A stretch of DNA of 64,000 nucleotides from NCBI GenBank assembly GCA_004193595.1, contig RPGQ01000004.1, positions 56,809 through 120,808 of the forward strand, written 5' to 3'. The stretch comes from Desulfobacteraceae bacterium Eth-SRB2. Lineage in GTDB: Bacteria > Desulfobacterota > Desulfobacteria > Desulfobacterales > UBA11574. Below the pieces are notes generated by a model, which was not told the DNA's origin, searched no databases, and saw only the letters and a list, made by a program, of their open reading frames with translations. Shown one piece after another: positions 1 to 9,113 of the stretch. Within the stretch, counting starts at the first letter, position 1, and each line of letters opens with the position of its first letter. The translations under genes and the position numbers were made by a program.

Positions 1-750
1 ATCCGGTCGTTTTCCCCAGGCTCCGAGTCCCAACAGGCCCCAGCCCAGAGAAAGTGGTGTGCGCAACCGCTTTATTTGAAATTCAAGATAATCAAGACTC
101 CGGGTTACCTTTTCTTCGGCAATTCGACCTGCAAGTGCGTTTAGCGCCATTCCTGTATTTTCGGGCATGGGGCGAAGCTCTTGATCAAAAACAACGGTAT
201 TACCGTAGTTCCATCCTCCATGACTCAATTGACGGTCCATTAACATATGTGTGGCTTCATTGACACGTTTATGTGTACCATAACCGGCACGTTCAAGGGC
301 AATCAATGACAGGGCTGTGGGTTCAACCCATGAATGGGTATTGGCAATCCAGGACCATCCTTGAATGCTGGTATCATGAGCCGCAGGGGAATCGGCCTTT
401 CTCTGCCAGTGAAGTCCGGTTATGTGGATAAGGAATTTAACAGCACGTGATTGCGCTTCAAGTTGGTATGTTGAACCTTGCCATGCTAAAATCGCCAGAG
501 AAGTTGGCCAATAAGTATCCGAAAGCTCCGGCAAGGCACAGATCCGACCGTCCTTAAGTTGGCTGTCTGCCAGACGTGCCCGGGATGGTTCTATATGATC
601 ATTTTTTGTGCCCGCCGCCGAAAGTGCCAATAGCGCCCATGCTGTTGAATCCGGCCGGTAATTTCCTCCAATCTTTGCTGCAAATCCACCTTCAGGAAGT
701 GCCCGTTCCCAAAGTTTGTCGATATATGAAAAAATAAGTTTGATTTGCAT
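1..750 (-). CDS. Squalene-cyclase/prenyltransferase-repeat protein, 3' end outside window
   Basis: The reverse strand is open from an ATG at 750 to the left edge, 250 codons without a stop, so the C-terminus is missing. The translation has alpha/alpha-barrel repeats of the terpene cyclase/prenyltransferase superfamily: Trp- and Gly-rich units such as GWSWIANTHSWVEPTALSL and QLSHGGWNYGN, and a first unit ending RPDSTAWALLAL. No DxDD catalytic motif is visible in this part, so a real cyclase cannot be told from a structural repeat protein of the same fold. The start lies one base after the stop of the small TadE-like gene (752-916) and has no good ribosome-binding site, which suggests translational coupling. 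Family fairly sure, function unknown. Confidence 0.65.
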   Translation of the reverse strand, partial: MQIKLIFSYIDKLWERALPEGGFAAKIGGNYRPDSTAWALLALSAAGTKNDHIEPSRARLADSQLKDGRICALPELSDTYWPTSLAILAWQGSTYQLEAQSRAVKFLIHITGLHWQRKADSPAAHDTSIQGWSWIANTHSWVEPTALSLIALERAGYGTHKRVNEATHMLMDRQLSHGGWNYGNTVVFDQELRPMPENTGMALNALAGRIAEEKVTRSLDYLEFQIKRLRTPLSLGWGLLGLGAWGKRPD

Positions 751-751
751 G

Positions 752-916
752 TTATAGAAAAAAATTAAATTCATTTAACTTTATAAAACTCAAAAGTGCC
801 CAATCCAAAATAGAGAAAAGTACGGTAAAAAATAAAAGTCCTGCGATGGCAAACTCAACAACAGCAGCACCTTTTTTATTTTTGCATGTCATTAGGCAGC
901 TTTTTCCGAATTTCAT
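752..916 (-). CDS. Very short TadE-like membrane protein
   Basis: A 54-codon reading frame. Residues 14-22 (KKGAAVVEF) followed by a hydrophobic stretch match the N-terminal signature of TadE/TadG pseudopilin-like proteins, where a short basic leader precedes G-A-x-x-V-E-F and one membrane helix. A normal TadE has about 130-150 residues. Here the protein ends right after the helix, so it is a truncated relative or a minimal pilin-like peptide. It sits back-to-back with the tadE-tadE-tadG genes starting at 1749 and one base ahead of the cyclase-repeat gene. It is too short for most gene finders. The TadE motif is clear; whether it is functional is unknown. Confidence 0.55.
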   Translation of the reverse strand: MKFGKSCLMTCKNKKGAAVVEFAIAGLLFFTVLFSILDWALLSFIKLNEFNFFL

Positions 917-1748
917 TTTATTACCCGCTGATTTCTGGTTTAAAAATAATAAAAGTCAATCATTTTTTTATAGTTTTGCATAATTATTATTAATTATTAT
1001 AATTGTCAAGATTTTTAAGGAACGTAAGAGGTTTCAGTCAATCAAAAAATTTCGTTAAGCTTTAATGCAAAAAATATGCCTTAAAATAAAGAGGTTAAAG
1101 GTTTCATGGAAATCATCCTTCCTTCAGCACGTGCATCTAAATAGTATCACAACCCATTGACATTATAAAATAATTCATGTCACTGGCAAGAGTGATCTAT
1201 ACTTTTCATGATTTTGGTTATAAACCTTCAACTTTCTGAAATTAAATTAAATCCTTGGGTGCCACAGGCAATCATCAGAATCCACCTCATCCACTTATGT
1301 CCGCATATCGTAAGAACTTAATTATGTTTCAAAATCTTCCATAGACCTATCAGGTCTATCTTGCCTATCCTTTTAAACTTTTCAGCTTTTTCTTTCTCCT
1401 AATATTGTCCCAACATAGCGAAAATCTGTCAAATAATGGCATTTTCTTGGACAAAAATTGTCAAAATACTTCCGTTTTGCAATATGCGCATCTAATCTAA
1501 CCAGTTGGTATCTAAACATTTTTTAAATTTCTTTAAAAAGCGGTTTTGAACTTTGCACAGTTTTTGCATACATATTGCACAGTTTCAGTTTTGCGTACAT
1601 AATTGGTAAATTTAATATAACACCCCATCATAAAAACGTCATTTTAACTTATTGTACATAATATTTATAAAATTGAAAAAGGTGCCTTTCATGAACATAT
1701 TGTTATTAAGTTCATCCTATTGATCGGAGCAAAGACTCAAAAATAAAA
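917..1748. other. AT-rich divergent intergenic region
   Basis: About 830 bp between the leftward small TadE-like gene and the rightward tadE. Very AT-rich, with stop codons in all frames. It contains a sigma-54-like promoter (1553-1568) and a repeated TTGCACAGTTT word (1553-1563 and 1574-1584), each followed by a TTTTGC-containing stretch. No gene is seen. Confidence 0.6.
1553..1568 (+). promoter_or_regulatory. Candidate sigma-54 (-24/-12) promoter for tadE-tadE-tadG
   Basis: TTGCACAGTTTTTGCA fits the sigma-54 consensus TGGCAC-N5-TTGCA with one mismatch, and the two GC dinucleotides are exactly 11 bp apart. It faces the pilus genes, with about 180 bp of leader to the first ATG. No activator site was identified. 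Single motifs of this kind occur by chance in AT-rich DNA. Confidence 0.4.
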
Positions 1749-2159
1749 ATGAAACTAATATTTAAAAACCAAAATGGGGGAGCAGCGGTAGAATTCGCCA
1801 TCATCATTCCTTTACTTATTTTGCTGGTTGCTGGAATTTGCGATATTGGTCTGCTTTTATACAACCAACAGGTCATTACCAATGCCAGCCGGGAAGCGGC
1901 ACGTGCAGGAATAACCCGGGCAGATGATAATGCTGTTAGCCAGATCGTCGACACATATTGTCAGGACCGTCTAGTAAACTTTGGTAGTACTGAGTCGCCC
2001 ACCACCTCTTTTATGTATAATACCGGGAAACCGTTTCAAACAGACTTTTCAGTTACGGTAACATATAATTACCATTTTTTGTTTCCTGCCATTCTTAATT
2101 TAGGTGTTACAAAAACATTAACTGCCGAAACCTTAATGAAAATGGAAATGAAGTTATAA
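1749..2159 (+). CDS. tadE: TadE-like pilus assembly protein (first copy)
   Basis: A 136-residue protein with the canonical TadE layout: a short basic leader, NGGAAVEFAIIIP at residues 9-21, one transmembrane helix to about residue 38, then the NQQVITNASREAARAG segment typical of TadE/TadF pseudopilins, and an extracytoplasmic tail. TadE proteins are minor pseudopilins processed by a prepilin peptidase during Flp/Tad pilus assembly. It is first in a three-gene rightward set with a second TadE (2224) and a TadG (2683). 48 bp (1866-1913) are identical to 2347-2394 in the next gene, pointing to tandem duplication with local gene conversion. No Shine-Dalgarno is obvious before this ATG. Confidence 0.8.
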   Translation: MKLIFKNQNGGAAVEFAIIIPLLILLVAGICDIGLLLYNQQVITNASREAARAGITRADDNAVSQIVDTYCQDRLVNFGSTESPTTSFMYNTGKPFQTDFSVTVTYNYHFLFPAILNLGVTKTLTAETLMKMEMKL

Positions 2160-2223
2160 GGATAATCTTTCCTTTTAAAGACTAAAACGGAAATAAAATA
2201 ATAAATAAGGCATATCCGGAATA

Positions 2224-2655
2224 ATGAAAATTAAACTCATATTAAAAAACCAGAAGGGTGCCTCGGCCGTAGAGTTTGCCCTTATCCTGCCCTTACTGGT
2301 TTTGGTCATTTTTGGAATAATCGAATTCGGTCTAATTTTATATAATCAACAGGTCATTACCAATGCCAGCCGGGAAGCGGCACGTGCAGGAATAGTTGTC
2401 GGCCTTGATAGACCTGGCAATGAACATGAAACAATAAGCCACAATACAGCTTTTAATTATTGTTCGAATCACCTGGTTACATTTACTGACAATCCAAGTC
2501 CCTTATCAATATCACCACCACCTACTTCTGGTGCAGCTATTTCCGGAGATGATCTTACGGTTACGATAACCTATCTCTATGATTTTTTGGTTCTTTCAAG
2601 TTTAGGATTCGGCCCGGTGACCTTGGATGCCAAGACAATCATGAAACTGGAATAA
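2224..2655 (+). CDS. tadE: TadE-like pilus assembly protein (second copy)
   Basis: 143 residues, paralogous to the preceding gene. It has KGASAVEFALILP at residues 11-23, a membrane helix, and the same NQQVITNASREAARAG segment. The extracytoplasmic tail diverges, with a Pro/Ser-rich piece near residue 90. It follows the first copy by 64 bp and precedes tadG by 27 bp, so co-transcription is likely. Other tad genes (prepilin peptidase, secretin, TadA ATPase, TadB/C) are not in the window. The genes are a detached minor-pilin set, or the rest lies elsewhere on the chromosome. Confidence 0.8.
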   Translation: MKIKLILKNQKGASAVEFALILPLLVLVIFGIIEFGLILYNQQVITNASREAARAGIVVGLDRPGNEHETISHNTAFNYCSNHLVTFTDNPSPLSISPPPTSGAAISGDDLTVTITYLYDFLVLSSLGFGPVTLDAKTIMKLE

Positions 2656-2682
2656 TGATATTTATTAAATAAGGATGAAAAA

Positions 2683-3774
2683 ATGAAAACAATCGAACAA
2701 TTAATTTCAATAGTTAATAATCAGCGGGGTGCAACTGCCGTTGTTATTGCCCTTGTGATAACAGTGCTCATCGGTTTTGTTTCATTGGCAACAGATGTCG
2801 GTTATGTGTCGGTAACAAAAAATGAACTTCAGAATATCGCCGATGCTTCAGCTTTGGCCGGTGCCGGAGAACTCGGCAACATTTATAAGGGCCTGACTTA
2901 CGATGAACAACAGGTTCTTACTTTAGATGCTAATGGGGTAGATGCTATCAAAGCTTCTGCCAAAGATGTGGTTGGAGAAGGTAAGAACCGGGCCGGAGGA
3001 GGAAATATCATTATCAATGACGGCGATATTTTTATCAATAAATGGCCTGGAACCTCGGTTCATAGCAACGATTACAACCAGCCTAATGCGGTGAGGGTAA
3101 CCGCCCGGAAAGACAGCAGTGCCAACGGGCCGATAAGCACCTTCTTTGCAAAAATATTCGGTATTCAAACCCTTGATGTTAGCGCTGATGCGACTGCCGC
3201 CTTGTCCGGCTTGGGCACAGCTCATCCTCAATTTCCTGTAGGTATTTCCAAATACTGGTTTGATGTTCATCAAGATGACTGGTGTGATAGAGGCATCAAG
3301 TTACACCCTACCGGAGATATAGATAGTTGTGCGGGTTGGCATACCTATAAAGACTGGAATGATTATCAAGCCTGGCCGTCTAATGCGGCAAAGCTAAGAG
3401 ATATATTAGACGGTATGCGTGATGGTACTTTTGAAATTCCATTAGCAGAATTTAACGACGAATTTGTGTTTATCGGTGGTGATGTTGCTTCGAGCTTCGA
3501 TGAAATGCAAGCCCTTTACGAGGATGCTGAAAAAGAATCGGTTGATGGTCAATATGGATGGAAAGTATCTATACCTGTTTATGATTCTGAAGACTGCTCA
3601 AATCCATCAGGCAACATAAGGATTGTAGGTTTTGCCACAGCTCTGATCACGGATGTGATCGGTCCTCCAGATAAAATTATAAATGCTACAGTCAAATGTG
3701 ACTATGTGGAAATCGGCAAAGGGATTGGTTCAGAATACGGAAGCTTGGGAACCATTCCGACTCTGGTAGAATAG
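2683..3774 (+). CDS. tadG: TadG-like pilus assembly protein
   Basis: 363 residues. The N-terminus shows NQRGATAVVIALVITVLIGF (residues 13-32), the conserved TadG N-terminal segment and membrane helix. ATDVGYVSVTKNELQNIADAS follows, with ASALAGAGEL, the classic D-x-G-x-x-x-x-x-x-x-L-Q-x-x-A-D-A-A-A-L-A-G signature. The rest is extracytoplasmic with several Cys and no recognised adhesion (vWA) domain, unlike long TadG proteins. An AAGGATG ribosome-binding site lies 8 bp upstream. Last gene of the pilus set. Confidence 0.8.
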   Translation: MKTIEQLISIVNNQRGATAVVIALVITVLIGFVSLATDVGYVSVTKNELQNIADASALAGAGELGNIYKGLTYDEQQVLTLDANGVDAIKASAKDVVGEGKNRAGGGNIIINDGDIFINKWPGTSVHSNDYNQPNAVRVTARKDSSANGPISTFFAKIFGIQTLDVSADATAALSGLGTAHPQFPVGISKYWFDVHQDDWCDRGIKLHPTGDIDSCAGWHTYKDWNDYQAWPSNAAKLRDILDGMRDGTFEIPLAEFNDEFVFIGGDVASSFDEMQALYEDAEKESVDGQYGWKVSIPVYDSEDCSNPSGNIRIVGFATALITDVIGPPDKIINATVKCDYVEIGKGIGSEYGSLGTIPTLVE

Positions 3775-4076
3775 TCTGCTGAAACAAAGCAAATTTAAAA
3801 AAGCCTTTAACGTTATTCGAAAACAATCTATGCAATGATCACCTAGTGGGTTATTATTTTTGATGAATTAAATTGATTTATATTTTTAAAATTTGAAACC
3901 CTGCGGGATTGCCGATCTTTATCCGCCTCGGATTACGACATCTATTGCGTCAAATGCCGTCCCGCATAGTTGACTATAGTGAAGCGGAGATCCCGCGATG
4001 CGGGCTTATCTGCAGCAACCAAGGCGGGCATGCCTCCACAATCGGTCAATCTAACTACCGATATGTAACTGAAGTT
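3775..4076. other. Intergenic region between convergent tadG and tatD
   Basis: About 300 bp between convergent genes. A short GC-rich palindrome CCCGCGATGCGGG lies near 3992-4004, and the same word recurs near 27541-27553. It could be part of a bidirectional terminator or a remnant repeat. No gene seen. Confidence 0.4.
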
Positions 4077-4859
4077 TCAGGTTTCAATACCGTAGAGGCG
4101 GCAGGTATTATCCCAGGTTTTAGCAGACAGATACTCGGGATCTTCTTCTCTGACCATTGCCAGTTTTAGCAAAACAGACCGCACAAAGGCAGGCTCATTC
4201 CGCCGGGTATGGTTCTTTTCAGGTGCGGGCGTAAGGTAGGGAGCGTCGGTTTCAATAAGAATACGTTCCGCAGGAATTAAGGGCACAAGCTTGCGCAAAT
4301 CAGCGCCTCGTTTTTTAATGGTAACAATGCCGGTAATTCCGATATAAAGACCCAAGTCAAGATACTGTTTCAGCTCTGTTTTATTCCCGCTGAAACAGTG
4401 TATTACACCGCTTTTCACGTTTTTAAAATGCGTTTTTAACATCTCAATTAGACGGCCGTTGCTGTCCCGTTCATGAAAAATAACCGGGAGATTCTGTTCA
4501 GCGGCAACCTCGAGTTGCCGAATAAGCCACTTTTCCTGGGTTTCTATAGGTGAGAACATTCGGTTAAAATCGAGTCCGATTTCCCCCCAGGCGTGCACAC
4601 GGGGATTTTTGGCAAGGTTTATAAGGGTGTTGAGCGTCTCTTCATCGCAACTTTTGGCATCATGCGGATGAATTCCCACCGAGGCATACAGGCCGGGAAA
4701 CGACTCCGCCACTGAAACGGCCTTGATGGAACGAGGCCGGGTTGTTCCGACGATCATTGCCGAAGCAACACCGGCGGTGTTCATGCGTTTGACAACCTCT
4801 TGGATATCGTTGTCGTACGCCCGGTCATCAAGATGGCAGTGACTGTCAAACAATTTCAT
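4077..4859 (-). CDS. tatD: TatD family metal-dependent hydrolase / 3'-5' DNase
   Basis: 260 residues, the family's usual length. Metal ligands are visible in order: H7 and H9 (DSHCHLDD), E93 (WGEIGLDF), H129 (PVIFHERD), H154 (GVIHCFSG) and D205 (ILIETDAPYLTP). These form the TIM-barrel amidohydrolase-type binuclear site. Members remove 3' ends of DNA and act in repair or nucleic-acid quality control. It is monocistronic here, convergent with tadG. A dispersed repeat lies between it and serA. Confidence 0.9.
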   Translation of the reverse strand: MKLFDSHCHLDDRAYDNDIQEVVKRMNTAGVASAMIVGTTRPRSIKAVSVAESFPGLYASVGIHPHDAKSCDEETLNTLINLAKNPRVHAWGEIGLDFNRMFSPIETQEKWLIRQLEVAAEQNLPVIFHERDSNGRLIEMLKTHFKNVKSGVIHCFSGNKTELKQYLDLGLYIGITGIVTIKKRGADLRKLVPLIPAERILIETDAPYLTPAPEKNHTRRNEPAFVRSVLLKLAMVREEDPEYLSAKTWDNTCRLYGIET

Positions 4860-4949
4860 TATGTTAGGGGTTGATTTATTAGTGACTAATTTAGACGGTC
4901 TCGGAAATTCTACAATTTTTTAAAATTAAAGTTCTTTTAATAGCACTTG

Positions 4950-5118
4950 GATGTAAATCAAGATTGTTGGTGATTTAGCTCAAGCAATCCAGGTTTCAGG
5001 TGTCAGCTCTTACGTTCGTCCTCCTGACACCTGACACCCGACACCTGAAACCAGACCTTCGAATTCCGATGGAAAGTAATAAATGACCGGTGTTAACCAA
5101 CATCAGTGAATTACACAC
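4950..5118 (+). repeat. Dispersed intergenic repeat A, copy 1 (inverted copy at 15875-16048)
   Basis: About 170 bp that reappear as reverse complement at 15875-16048, beside the selenoprotein-like gene. The copies share long identical stretches, for example TCGAATTCCGATGGAAAGTA and TTAACCAACATCAGTGAATT. They differ mainly in the number of CTGACACC units, a short tandem repeat inside the element. The rest of the 320-bp tatD-serA gap has no gene. Confidence 0.75.
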
Positions 5119-5180
5119 ATAGCACTTGGTTTATGCCATTAGAATGGAAAAACGGAATGCTGGCCTCCAGATCGTCCCCT

Positions 5181-6767
5181 CTAAATGTCAAACTCAATGG
5201 GGGTCACCGTTTTAACAAGTTTCAGTTCATGCATTTTTTCAATAAGATCCGGAGGCATTGATACATTTGTTTTGAGGAAAATGATGTTCATCTCCCCGCC
5301 TTCTTCCTGCCCGACCTGCATCTGGTCTATGTTAATATTATTTTTACCGAGAAGCGTTGCGAAACTTCCTATGGCGCCGGGCTTGTCATAATTATATATC
5401 AGTGAAATATGGCCGTTTGGAATTAACTCGAGCCGGAAATTATTGATTTTTACGATTCTGAGCTCATTTTTTCCGAATATTGTTCCTGATATTGTGTTTG
5501 TCATTTCAGTAGTAATGACCCGTACCGTAATCAGGTTGATATACTCTCCGGAATCATCGCTGGTTGTTTCCGTTACCTTTATCCCTCTATCCTTGGCAAG
5601 GACTTGCGCATTAACAAAATTCACATCATCTTTGACCACATGAGTCAGCAGCCCCCTTAAAACCGCTATCGAGACCGGAGACAGATCAAGCTCCTTAAAA
5701 TCACCGGCATATTCAATGACGACTTCCTTTGGAGCGCCTTTAGTGAGTTGAGCCTGGAGACTTCCCATCTGATTTGCCAGGGTCAATAACGGGCCCAGCT
5801 TTTTAAGAAGATCACCGGTGACAGAGGGAACATTGACTGCATTTAAGATGGTTTCGTGCTTCAAATAGTCAATGATCTGGCCGGCCACGTCCACCGCCAC
5901 CTTGGTCTGAGCTTCCTGTGTTGAAGCTCCCAGGTGAGGCGTGCAGATCAGATGATCACAATTAAAGAGCTGACAAATTCCCGGAGGTTCTTTTTCGAAT
6001 ACATCCAGAGCCGCTCCGGCGACCTTGCCGGACTTCAGGGCATCATAAAGATCTGCCTCATCAACAATGCCTCCGCGAGCACAATTTACTATCATTACAC
6101 CGTCTTTCATCTGATCAAAAGCGTCCTTGTTGATCAGACCGATGGTGCTTTTTAGCTTTGGAACATGTACCGTTATATAGTCAGACTTGCGGTACAATTC
6201 TTCCAGAGAAACACTTTCAAAGCCACACTTTTCAATCTGTTCCGGCGTGACAAACGGATCATGAACAATTACCTGCATTTTTAGCCCCCGGGCGCGATCC
6301 GCAACAATGGAACCGATCTTACCAAAACCAATAACCCCGATAAACTTGTTGTATATCTCTCTGCCCTGGAGTTTCTTTTTATCCCACCTTCCTGCCTTCA
6401 ATGACGACGTCCCTTCAGGTATATTGCGTGACAAAGAAAGTATCATGGCGATAGCATGTTCGGCGGTTGTTATAACATTACCCCCCGGTGTATTCATCAC
6501 AACAACACCATGTTTCGTAGCCGCCGGTATATCGACATTATCAAGACCGATTCCGGCACGGCCCACAACTTTCAATCGAGTTGCCGCTTCCAGAAGATCC
6601 TCGGTTACTTTTGTGGCACTTCTGATGACCAGAGCATCATAATCTCCGATGATACTTTTAAGCTCTTCAGGAGTAAGTCCTGTATTCACATCGACTTCAA
6701 TCCCCTCTTCATTCTCAAACATTTTGATACCCGCTTCCCCCAAATTATCGCTGACCAATACTTTCAT
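5181..6767 (-). CDS. serA: D-3-phosphoglycerate dehydrogenase
   Basis: 528 residues, matching the long (type I) PGDH with substrate and NAD domains, an ASB intervening domain and a C-terminal ACT domain. Visible signatures are VIGFGKIGS (Rossmann loop near residue 145), the NCARGGIVDE motif with catalytic region HLGASTQEAQ, and the ACT domain from about residue 455 (LIYNYDKPGAIG). It catalyses the first step of serine biosynthesis, 3-phosphoglycerate to 3-phosphohydroxypyruvate. The ACT and ASB domains usually mediate serine feedback. The start at 6767 is supported by a strong CAGGAGGAAAGGC ribosome-binding site. It stands alone. Confidence 0.95.
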   Translation of the reverse strand: MKVLVSDNLGEAGIKMFENEEGIEVDVNTGLTPEELKSIIGDYDALVIRSATKVTEDLLEAATRLKVVGRAGIGLDNVDIPAATKHGVVVMNTPGGNVITTAEHAIAMILSLSRNIPEGTSSLKAGRWDKKKLQGREIYNKFIGVIGFGKIGSIVADRARGLKMQVIVHDPFVTPEQIEKCGFESVSLEELYRKSDYITVHVPKLKSTIGLINKDAFDQMKDGVMIVNCARGGIVDEADLYDALKSGKVAGAALDVFEKEPPGICQLFNCDHLICTPHLGASTQEAQTKVAVDVAGQIIDYLKHETILNAVNVPSVTGDLLKKLGPLLTLANQMGSLQAQLTKGAPKEVVIEYAGDFKELDLSPVSIAVLRGLLTHVVKDDVNFVNAQVLAKDRGIKVTETTSDDSGEYINLITVRVITTEMTNTISGTIFGKNELRIVKINNFRLELIPNGHISLIYNYDKPGAIGSFATLLGKNNINIDQMQVGQEEGGEMNIIFLKTNVSMPPDLIEKMHELKLVKTVTPIEFDI

Positions 6768-7356
6768 GCCTTTCCTCCTGAAAAAAATATTTACCTTCTA
6801 CAAGATCAAAAAAAATCAAACGGTTATTATATTGATTTTTTTTTTATAATCAACCCATATTTTCATATCCCGGTTCATATCCGACAAAAAAAACCCCGAA
6901 ACCTTGAGTCTTGAACCAATGAATTCCGAGTCTATGAACACAGAATTTCTGAACCCCGAACCCTAAACCTTGAACCTTTAAACCGAAAACCTCCAATGTT
7001 TACTGGAAAAGATGAACATCGAACATCGAACGTCCAACATCGAATGTTGAATGGAAAAAAATGAACAAACAGAGTTGAAAAAACAAAACTACTGAATGAT
7101 ATTTTAAAAGAAACAGAAAAATTAATTAAGATTTTTGTTGCGAGTATTAAAACGTTTGAAATAAATAAGAAAATAATTATTCGAGGTTCCACATTGTTTT
7201 TCTAAAACGAATGAAATTAAATTGCGGAGCGGAGCGACATCATTATTCGATGTTCAACGTTGGACGTTCGATGTTCAGTCGGTTCGATTTTGGACGTTAA
7301 TTTTTCAAAACGACTTAGCATTTATGACCTTCAACCCTGGACCTCTAAACCCCTAA
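6768..7356. repeat. Repeat-filled intergenic region (GAACATCGAAC-type words)
   Basis: 590 bp between serA and the radical SAM gene. 6890-6985 holds degenerate direct repeats of the word GAACCNTGAACC. 7010-7060 and 7235-7285 hold inverted blocks built from GAACATCGAACGTCCAAC, which could pair over about 200 bp. An 86-codon frame on the reverse strand (6932-7192) is simply the translation of these repeats and is not called as a gene. Confidence 0.6.
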
Positions 7357-9084
7357 TCATGCCATAGATTCAAGCTTTTTTTGGTATCCCGATGCGTTTT
7401 CAAAATCGTTCAAGGCATGGTAACAGTTAACAATAAATTCAAGGCATTGTCTTGAATATTGAAATTTTAGAAAAAATGACAGTGCTGTTTCAAAAGCACC
7501 CAAATTCATGTGGCTTATCCCCAGACACAGGTTGAGCTGCTCATTCTCAGGGAAATACTCCACACCCTTTGAAAGAATGTTAATCGATTCATGATAGGCT
7601 CTTTTCTTTTGACTTAAGATGCCCAGCCCCAGGTAAGCGCGCAGGTCGGGGTGGTATTTCAACGCTTTTAGGTATAATTTTTCAGCGATTTTATCTTTTT
7701 CATTTATGTCTTCATTTAATGAATAATCTCCATGATCAAAGGTCATCCCGAGCCTGGAGAAAAAATCGGCATGCATGGGATAAAATTCCTTTTTATCGAT
7801 AAGTTCAATGGCGTCTACAATTGCAGGAAGTAATTCATAATATGTGTTTCTTAATTTTTTTCCAAAAGAGATTACATCTTCTCGGGATAATTTGGCATCT
7901 GTTTCAAAATACTTGATATCTTCAATACGATTTAACCATATATCCTCAGATACATTAAATTTTTTCTTATATTTGGAATAGAGTGCGGTTCCAGGAAACA
8001 GAGAAAGGACAAAAGAATGGATAACCAGAGGGTTGATCCTTTTAATCAAATCGATGCTCTCTTGAATGGTTTCCCTGCTTTCTCCAGGAGAGCCATAGAT
8101 AAAATAGGCCCGTGGTAAAATGCCGTATTTTAAAGTGTTGGCAAAAGTGTTCTCAATTTCACCGGTTGTGATTTTCTTGTTCAGATAAGCCCGAATTTTT
8201 TCAGAACCGCTTTCTATCCCGTAACTGATTTGAATGCAGCCGGCTCTTCTCATCCAGGAAAGGACTTCTTCACTCATATAATTGACCCGGGATATGGCAT
8301 TCCAGGCGATCATAAGATTTTTTTCAAGGATTTTTTTACAAATTTCGATCACACGTTTTTTGTTGACGCTGAAGGTGTCATCCGAAAAATAAAAAAAATT
8401 GATACCCTTTTCGTAAAGGAGTTCGAGTTCTTCAACAAAATAGTCAACCGAATGAAACCTGACCTTATGGCCCCAAAACTTGGGTGAACCGCAAAATGTG
8501 CATTTCCCCGGACAGCCCCGGGTTAAAGACAGATGTTGATATTCAAAGTACTTGGCCGGAACCGGAAGCTGATCAAGATCTTGAATAAATTTAGCTGGTT
8601 TCGTTCGGACAACCTTGCCGTCTTTTTTAAAAGCAATACCTCTGATATTTTCTATGTGTTCATCTTCTCCTTTTTCAAGGCATCTGACCAGATGCAAAAA
8701 TGTGTATTCACCCTCGCCCATAACCACAAAATCGATTTCCGGAAAATAGGTTAAGAAATGTTCCCATAAAAAGGTGGCACTGACTCCCCCAAAAACAATT
8801 TTCACCTCCGGATCGATCTGTTTGGCTATTCTGGCAATCTCGATGCCTCCCCAACGGTTTGCCTGTAAAATAGAAAACCCTATGACATCAGGCTTTTTTT
8901 CAAGCAGGATTTCACTGATTTTTTCAGGTGTTTCATTTATTTTGCACCAGTTTAATATCTCGACATGGTAATTATTTTCTTTTAGCACTGCGCCCACGTA
9001 ATACATGCCGATGGGCGGGACCACCACATCTTCGGTGTTGACCCGTTCTTCAAGCCAGTATGGATATATAAGCAATATTTTCAT
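7357..9084 (-). CDS. B12-binding radical SAM protein with C-terminal TPR-like repeats
   Basis: 575 residues. Residues 1-140 form a cobalamin-binding-like domain (opening MKILLIYPYW, with VVPPIGMYYVGAVL and PDVIGFSIL). The radical SAM core follows with the [4Fe-4S] motif C191-x3-C195-x2-C198 (RGCPGKCTFCGSP) and SYGIESGSE. The last ~110 residues contain helical repeats of TPR type (EKLYLKALKYHPDLRAYLGLGIL). Members of this class (anaerobic Mg-protoporphyrin cyclase-like) methylate or rearrange varied substrates; the substrate here cannot be deduced. No operon partner. Flanked by repeat-rich DNA on both sides, including a 278-bp palindromic element at 9114. Confidence 0.8.
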   Translation of the reverse strand: MKILLIYPYWLEERVNTEDVVVPPIGMYYVGAVLKENNYHVEILNWCKINETPEKISEILLEKKPDVIGFSILQANRWGGIEIARIAKQIDPEVKIVFGGVSATFLWEHFLTYFPEIDFVVMGEGEYTFLHLVRCLEKGEDEHIENIRGIAFKKDGKVVRTKPAKFIQDLDQLPVPAKYFEYQHLSLTRGCPGKCTFCGSPKFWGHKVRFHSVDYFVEELELLYEKGINFFYFSDDTFSVNKKRVIEICKKILEKNLMIAWNAISRVNYMSEEVLSWMRRAGCIQISYGIESGSEKIRAYLNKKITTGEIENTFANTLKYGILPRAYFIYGSPGESRETIQESIDLIKRINPLVIHSFVLSLFPGTALYSKYKKKFNVSEDIWLNRIEDIKYFETDAKLSREDVISFGKKLRNTYYELLPAIVDAIELIDKKEFYPMHADFFSRLGMTFDHGDYSLNEDINEKDKIAEKLYLKALKYHPDLRAYLGLGILSQKKRAYHESINILSKGVEYFPENEQLNLCLGISHMNLGAFETALSFFLKFQYSRQCLEFIVNCYHALNDFENASGYQKKLESMA

Positions 9085-9113
9085 TTTTCGCTTTTACTCT
9101 TTAGTTACTTATT

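Noticed and set aside
6932..7192. 86-codon frame on the reverse strand
   Set aside because: It is the translation of the GAACATCGAAC-type repeats (FDVRCSSF-like peptides) and has no ribosome-binding site.
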